DNA of 64,000 nucleotides from JBAVVD01 sp049697115 (GTDB taxonomy: Bacteria; Acidobacteriota; Aminicenantia; Aminicenantales; UBA4085): positions 1-64,000 of the forward strand of contig JBAVVD010000007.1 in NCBI GenBank assembly GCA_049697115.1. Reading direction: 5' to 3'. The translations under genes and the position numbers were made by a program. Below are positions 59,512 to 64,000 of the stretch, piece by piece. The notes under the pieces were generated by a model. It was given only the letters and a program-made list of their open reading frames with translations, did no database searches and was not told the DNA's origin. The stretch's first letter is position 1. Each line of letters starts with the position of its first letter.

Positions 59512-59603
59512 GGAGGCGGCCGGGAAGCTCATCGTCATCGAGGAAGAATGCCCAAGAATTTCCCGCATTATCGATCTCTGCTTTATGCCATAAATACAGC
59601 TTT

Positions 59604-61385
59604 CTATTTAAAAGGTAACAGGCTCCTGATATATCTGCTGACCGAAAGGCTTGCCTCACTGTAGTTCGATAATATGATCATTGTGTAGTTTTTGTCGACA
59701 AACATCCGAAAATTCGCGCTCACACCGGGAGCCGCACCACCATGACCGACAACTCGCCCGAGTTTCCTACTACTGTCAATGATGAATCCATAGCCATAAT
59801 TCATGGAGCTTAACCCGGGCTTTGCTGACATGAGGAGCTCCTTTGACTCGCTGCTTATCAACAGATCCGACCTGAGTGCTTCAGCAAACTTCAGTAAATC
59901 GTCAACCGTAGAAAATCCACCGCCGGATGGAGAACCTTTGATTTTACCGGCAAAAGTAGTTTTTCTCCAAAAAGCCTTCCCCTCTTCCTGGACTTTCTCG
60001 TAACCCATCGCCAGATTCGGTAAAGTCTTATTCCGGTCGAAGCCAATTGTGTTATCCATATCCGCAGGATCATAAATGTGTTCTTTTATATAGTCCGAAT
60101 AATGCCTGCCGGTGGCTTTCTCGATGATCGCGCCAAGAAGAATGAAACCGGTATTGCAGTATGCCCATCGTGTTCCAGGCGTGAAGGTTAAAGATTTCTC
60201 TTTGACAATGGGCTTATAATCTTCCAATGTTCGATATATTTCTGCTGAGGAAATAAAAAATTCATCAGTCAGATACTCGGCGATTCCCGAAGTATGAGAA
60301 AGAAGATGGGAGATTTTTACTTTTTCACCCACCTCAGATAGAATCCAATCTGCTCCCAGATATTTTCCGATCAGGTCATCATAAGACAGCTTTCCCTGCT
60401 CAACAAGTTGAGCGATCGCAACGGCAGTAAACATCTTGTTCATGGAACCGATACAAAATTTTGTGTTCACCTGATTGAAAATATTACGCTCTCTATCCGC
60501 CATCCCATAGGCCTTTTTAAAGATGGGCTTTCCTTTGCTAGCCACAAGCACAACTCCGGAAAACAAATCTTTTTCAGTACTTGTTTTGAGATAAGCATCC
60601 AGTTCCTGGACAAACTCGGAAACACTCCGTTGATCCGTTTGGCCTGTCTCCTGGGGCATTTTAAAGATGGAATCTTCTATATCGACATTCATTTCAATTT
60701 TTTCAATAATCGTTTGCTCTCCCGTTATGTCATGATAAAAAGGAAACTTGACTCCGTCGATTTCCCTGAAATCTTTAAAAACAACCTCAAGGCCGAAATC
60801 TTTTTTGTTTTTACTTTCATAAGATTCTTTGACGTTAAGAAAATTCTTGGCATCCAGATAGACATAACGAATGATGCCATTTTGCGATGTGATTTTGAGC
60901 TTATGGGCCTTTTGGCCATTCACATCTTCAATGCCGATCAATTCAATCTTTTGTCCTTTCTTCTCATAATCCATAAACAAATCTCCGAAATCCGCATATC
61001 TTGTAAAAATGAGGGCTTCTTCTGCAGGGAGTATTTCAGGCTTGGAAAGTTGGGCTCGGTTGAACCACCAGGCTGTTTTGCCGTCATATCCGCAAATCAT
61101 GGAGCTGGTCGGATAAAGCAGCTCTGCGGAGATAAGATTTGGACGTTTTATTGTTAAAATTAACGGCGTTTCCCTGCCCGGCTGCACATATTTTGCGGTT
61201 ATTTTCAGTGATTCGACAGCTTTTAATTTCTCATGCCCGCCTCTGGCATTAATATTCTTCCCAATCAGCTCATTCAGTTCATTGATATTCTTCTCCCCTT
61301 TTTCTTCTTTATGCCGACAGGAGCTCTCGATCAATGAAATGAATAAAAGTAGAACCAATAAAATGAGTAGAATTCTTTTTTTCAT
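59604..61385 (-). CDS. serine hydrolase (beta-lactamase family) fused to a lipoprotein-sorting-like domain
   Basis: The 593-residue lipoprotein has its lipid Cys in LIESSC near residue 23. Residues about 30-245 resemble the outer-membrane lipoprotein-sorting (LolA-like) half-barrel: ARGGHEKLKAVESLKITAKY, then VYLDAKNFLNVKESYESKNK. Residues about 260-590 are a class C beta-lactamase-type hydrolase, with SxxK in CIGSMNKMFTA, YxN as WAYCNTGF, SHLLSHTSGI and VVGHGGAAPG. Such enzymes act on peptidoglycan peptides or esters in the periplasm. Composition is AT-rich. A single gene. Confidence 0.9.
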   Translation of the reverse strand: MKKRILLILLVLLLFISLIESSCRHKEEKGEKNINELNELIGKNINARGGHEKLKAVESLKITAKYVQPGRETPLILTIKRPNLISAELLYPTSSMICGYDGKTAWWFNRAQLSKPEILPAEEALIFTRYADFGDLFMDYEKKGQKIELIGIEDVNGQKAHKLKITSQNGIIRYVYLDAKNFLNVKESYESKNKKDFGLEVVFKDFREIDGVKFPFYHDITGEQTIIEKIEMNVDIEDSIFKMPQETGQTDQRSVSEFVQELDAYLKTSTEKDLFSGVVLVASKGKPIFKKAYGMADRERNIFNQVNTKFCIGSMNKMFTAVAIAQLVEQGKLSYDDLIGKYLGADWILSEVGEKVKISHLLSHTSGIAEYLTDEFFISSAEIYRTLEDYKPIVKEKSLTFTPGTRWAYCNTGFILLGAIIEKATGRHYSDYIKEHIYDPADMDNTIGFDRNKTLPNLAMGYEKVQEEGKAFWRKTTFAGKIKGSPSGGGFSTVDDLLKFAEALRSDLLISSESKELLMSAKPGLSSMNYGYGFIIDSSRKLGRVVGHGGAAPGVSANFRMFVDKNYTMIILSNYSEASLSVSRYIRSLLPFK

Positions 61386-61649
61386 TTATTACCTTTCCGT
61401 TTAATGGATTAAACGCGTATTTAAGAATAAGTATTTAGTTTCCTGCTGAGATGGCCGATGGCTGCCGGAGGCCTGTCACACCGACCATTCCATCTCGCCA
61501 TTCTCTGAAAGCATAAATCGGACCTCAAAACCTGTCAAGGACGGTTGGACCACAAACATCACCTTCATGAAATTGATGATATCATCGACAAAGGAGAAGT
61601 CGTTATTTTGATAGGAAAAGAAATAAAAAACTAACTTGATGAAATTAAA

Positions 61650-61735
61650 TGCCGAGGGCCGGACTCGAACCGGCACGTTTGTTACCAAGCGAGGGATTTT
61701 AAGTCCCTTGCGTCTGACTCTTCCGCCACCCCAGC
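61650..61735 (-). tRNA. tRNA-Leu (anticodon UAA)
   Basis: The minus strand folds as a class II tRNA of 86 nt. The acceptor is GCTGGGG with CCTCGGC, discriminator A. The anticodon stem AGGGA/TCCCT carries the loop CTTAAAA with anticodon TAA. A long variable arm (CGCTTGGTAACAAACG) follows, then the T-arm GCCGG-TTCGAGT-CCGGC. CCA is not encoded. The D-loop reads AGAGTCAGA, so the usual GG pair is GT: one invariant G (G19) is missing. A TATACT -10 box lies upstream at 61754-61759. The remainder of 61386-61941 shows no gene. Confidence 0.95.
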
Positions 61736-61941
61736 AAAACTTTTAATGAAAAGAGTATAGCACAGTCACTAGCTGAGATTCTTCATATAAGGAGCACATC
61801 AACTCAACGCCGCATCATAACATTTGAATCCGCATAGAGTTCCTATTCATAGGATGGGCCGTTGAAATTGGCGACTTACTGCAGTCCGTGAGTTCGGGGC
61901 AATTTTGCTCCATGGACTCTGACACGGAGCAACCCGGACTG

Positions 61942-63609
61942 TCACCGGCACACATCAAGCGCGTAGAGAATTTCAGCATTCACGTCGAAGTCGTAGGATT
62001 TCAGCTTATCGTACGTCATCGGGTAATGCGGCCGGAGGACCCGTCCCATCTCAGGATCGTCATGGAAAAATATGAAGTATTTGTGTGAGATAGTGCCGGT
62101 TAGTTGAGAGTGTTGGAGCTTGAAACTGGTGGTCTCACCGAAGCAGTTACCCGCTTGGGCCGAAGGAGTACCCACTATCTTTGCTCCAGCCCGGTAAAGG
62201 TAGTACATCAGCGTGTAACCGGAACTGAAAGTCACGGGAGAGCACAATACCATCACATGGGCGGGACGGTAGTATGCCTCGTACTTCCCTGAGCGATACT
62301 CAGCGGCGAATGTCGGCATCTGATCCATTTCCTGCTGGAATTCGGCTTTGAGGGAATCGATTGCAGACGGATTCCCCTGGCTGCGGCTGTACCAGTCGCC
62401 GCTGAAGTCGTAATCCATCGTAGTAAGTGGAACCGCGCGCCCCCGATTGACTCGCTCAAATGCCTCCGGGGATTGCGTTTCGAAGTCATATTTGGAGTAA
62501 CGTCTTACCTCGGTATTGTGCAGTTTGGCGCGCAAGAGGACATCCTGGCCGTAGAGAAAGTAAAGCAAGAAGTTATACATTTCCGAGTTCCCGCCATCGT
62601 TGTATCGCAGGTCGACCAGCAATGTCTTGGTCCCAGCCTGCCGCATTTCCTCCACGAGAGTTCTGAATGTATCGGTCGCTGATGGAATGCCCTCGAGCAC
62701 TGCTCTAAGATCTTCCGGTGCATCTGACTGGTGGAGCCGTTTGTACACTCCCCTGGCGGCGTTTTCACCTTTCGCTTGATTCGAGACAATCCATCCTTCG
62801 AACATCTCCCGGTAGCTCTGCATGTCGTCTACAACCAGCAAGGCGGTGGTTCGTGCAGAATCAAGGAATGTATACGTGAAACCTTGCGGATAGGGACGTG
62901 GGCGCTTGATGCGGGAACCAGAACTGATCCATTTGCCTGGAGGTTGGGAGAGGACTGGAATGGCGTGTTCGGCTTCGTGGCCGTCCTTGTCGCGAAGGAC
63001 GATCCGTACCCGGTTCCTCTCCACCCACTCTGGGACCAAATCGGAAAGGAACGACGCGTAATAGAGGAATCCGCCGAAGGCCACGTTATTTAGAATCTGA
63101 TACTCGTTTTCCGCGCTAACCATGGGGCGCGCCCGGGCCAACAGGTTCTTGACCGGCACACCTTCAACGGAGACCAATAAGGCCCCTATCAAAGGTCGGT
63201 ATTGCTCCTCAGGCACGGCGCGCACGTAAAAGTCGGTACCCACTATACCGAAGATCAGCGGAAGCCCGGTAGGTCGGGTAGGGGTCTCGTCATACGGAAC
63301 CGCCAACGAGGTATGGGCGTCGCCGATCATGGTGACAAAGGGTCGGAGGAGCCGGTAGAAATCGGTTTGGGTCATTCCCTGGGCAGGGATCGCCTCGAGT
63401 ATGGACTGAAACCGGCGATGAAAAGCGACCTTGCCACCGACGTTTGTATAGGGATCGGGATGAATACTCTCGATCATATCCGCGAGTTGGCGCACATCCG
63501 AGACCAGCGAGTCGCGGTCCAGCAGCTCGGCACTGACGAGCGTCGGCCTGGCTAGCAGTGTCAACAGTATCGAAAGAACAAAAAACATCGCAGTGATTAG
63601 CTTTTCCAT
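61942..63609 (-). CDS. S41-like (tail-specific protease family) exported protein
   Basis: The 555-residue protein has a signal peptide (LITAMFFVLSILLTLLARPT). An N-terminal helical region (VRQLADMIESIHPDPYTNVG) and a PDZ-like part (GTDFYVRAVPEEQYRPLIGA) precede the S41 core: TLLVDLRYNDGGNSEMYNFL, and VLCSPVTFSSGYTLMYYLYR with the presumed nucleophilic Ser. The family lysine in the following segment is not obvious (VGTPSAQAGNCFGE), so a non-CtpA type S41 is likely. The ATG at 63609 has AGGAG 9 nt upstream and is preferred to the one at 63615. A hairpin with TTGCTCC/GGAGCAA arms (61905-61932) lies just beyond the stop. Confidence 0.85.
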   Translation of the reverse strand: MEKLITAMFFVLSILLTLLARPTLVSAELLDRDSLVSDVRQLADMIESIHPDPYTNVGGKVAFHRRFQSILEAIPAQGMTQTDFYRLLRPFVTMIGDAHTSLAVPYDETPTRPTGLPLIFGIVGTDFYVRAVPEEQYRPLIGALLVSVEGVPVKNLLARARPMVSAENEYQILNNVAFGGFLYYASFLSDLVPEWVERNRVRIVLRDKDGHEAEHAIPVLSQPPGKWISSGSRIKRPRPYPQGFTYTFLDSARTTALLVVDDMQSYREMFEGWIVSNQAKGENAARGVYKRLHQSDAPEDLRAVLEGIPSATDTFRTLVEEMRQAGTKTLLVDLRYNDGGNSEMYNFLLYFLYGQDVLLRAKLHNTEVRRYSKYDFETQSPEAFERVNRGRAVPLTTMDYDFSGDWYSRSQGNPSAIDSLKAEFQQEMDQMPTFAAEYRSGKYEAYYRPAHVMVLCSPVTFSSGYTLMYYLYRAGAKIVGTPSAQAGNCFGETTSFKLQHSQLTGTISHKYFIFFHDDPEMGRVLRPHYPMTYDKLKSYDFDVNAEILYALDVCR

Positions 63610-63615
63610 GATCAT

Positions 63616-64000
63616 AAACTCCTTAGTTGGCCAAAAATATCCCGAGACATATATATAAGTATATATAAGTTCTTACAGATTTATCAAAAAAAGGTTACGT
63701 ATTTATCCAAAAAAGGTAAAAATTTCATTTTCCGCTCGGCTGTAAAAGTCAGCTTGAGGTGACCGATGATGCCGTCCGCGACGGTATGCTCCGTGAGGAA
63801 GAAAACAACCATCATCGTTCCGCCCAATTTCCACTGTGTCCCTTTTGCGCCCCCAATTTGCATCAGACCATGCAAATAATGCAAACAATTGGAATAGTAC
63901 ACTACACATCAAATTTCGCTAACCGATTGAATTTTCAGTAAATTGCTGGCAAATAGGGGACTTACGAGAAACCTCTAAATTCTTCGCTGGAGGATTTTAA
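63616..64000. other. 385-bp right edge, AT-rich leader and unidentified remnant
   Basis: This stretch holds alternating AT words (ATATATATAAGTATATATAAG) at 63646-63670 and a tandem pair of 17-nt words TTATCAAAAAAAGGTTA / TTATCCAAAAAAGGTAA (63681-63718). On the minus strand 63684-63902 reads with some protein character (GTMMVVFFLTEHTVADGIIG, then HLKLTFTAERKMKF), which could be the remnant of a mobile-element gene I cannot name. The last bases, GCTGGAGGATTTTAA, look like a ribosome-binding site for a gene starting outside the window. Confidence 0.35.

Overview
The window comes from a Gram-negative bacterium. It encodes outer-membrane beta-barrels, lipoproteins, a glycosyltransferase of the LPS heptosyltransferase family, menaquinone synthesis and System II cytochrome c maturation. 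Eukaryote-like Ser/Thr kinases with FHA partners and a quinone-linked HdrDE/DsrMK-like module suggest an anaerobic, metabolically flexible lineage such as Acidobacteriota or Aminicenantota. That placement is a low-confidence inference because no rRNA or other lineage marker is present. Backbone genes look GC-rich. The stretches around 25.9-29.7 kb, 43.4-48.1 kb and 59.6-61.4 kb look visibly AT-richer and are probably acquired.

Layout. 1-1.0 kb: apparent tail of an integron cassette array (a gene end, two attC-like folds, one intact small cassette gene, one truncated cassette). 1.0-2.2 kb: a DUF4143 ATPase behind a strong promoter and a palindrome. 2.4-6.4 kb: accA-hisS-aspS, overlapping by 4 nt at each junction. 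6.9-11.0 kb: outer-membrane protein, DUF1003 protein, then a small membrane protein, a possible HhH-GPD-like protein and a coiled-coil protein with a toxin-like tail. 11.0-13.8 kb (minus): resB-ccsA-tetraheme cytochrome c. 13.9-19.5 kb: a frameshifted gene, an outer-membrane protein, a membrane protein with a kinase-like head, and a secreted thioredoxin-like protein. 19.7-24.8 kb: pstSCA with two pstB paralogues, divergent from phoU. 25.0-30.8 kb: GT9 glycosyltransferase, two ROK proteins around a glucose dehydrogenase, and a redoxin. 31.0-33.2 kb: an RsbW-like anti-sigma kinase convergent with an FHA-GAF-SpoIIE phosphatase. 33.4-36.6 kb: menA, a NarI-like cytochrome b and an HdrD-like Fe-S protein. 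36.8-42.1 kb: a five-gene HlyD/ABC/ABC/ABC-2/ABC-2 exporter. 42.1-48.0 kb: a partly decayed defence-type island (DUF4143 ATPase, two toxin-antitoxin pairs, DUF5131, PD-(D/E)XK-like nuclease, and stubs of a DUF499 ATPase and an HNH nuclease). 48.2-53.9 kb: lipoprotein, Ser/Thr kinase, PP2C phosphatase, FHA adaptor and trypsin-TM-FHA protease. 54-64 kb: methyltransferase, DHCW cupin, phzF and its partial duplicate, a nucleotidyltransferase pseudogene, an IS91-like fragment, a secreted unknown, a serine hydrolase, tRNA-Leu(UAA) and an S41-like peptidase.

The strongest unusual signals are five. (1) In the two PstB subunits, all degenerate motifs fall on one composite ATP site. (2) The kinase/phosphatase/FHA/protease module looks able to connect periplasm and cytoplasm. 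(3) The defence island keeps two truncated gene stubs bracketing an intact candidate nuclease. (4) attC-like sites lie at the left edge. (5) A recurring GCCGGC..GGAGA leader hairpin occurs at three places. All functional assignments rest on motif recognition by eye.
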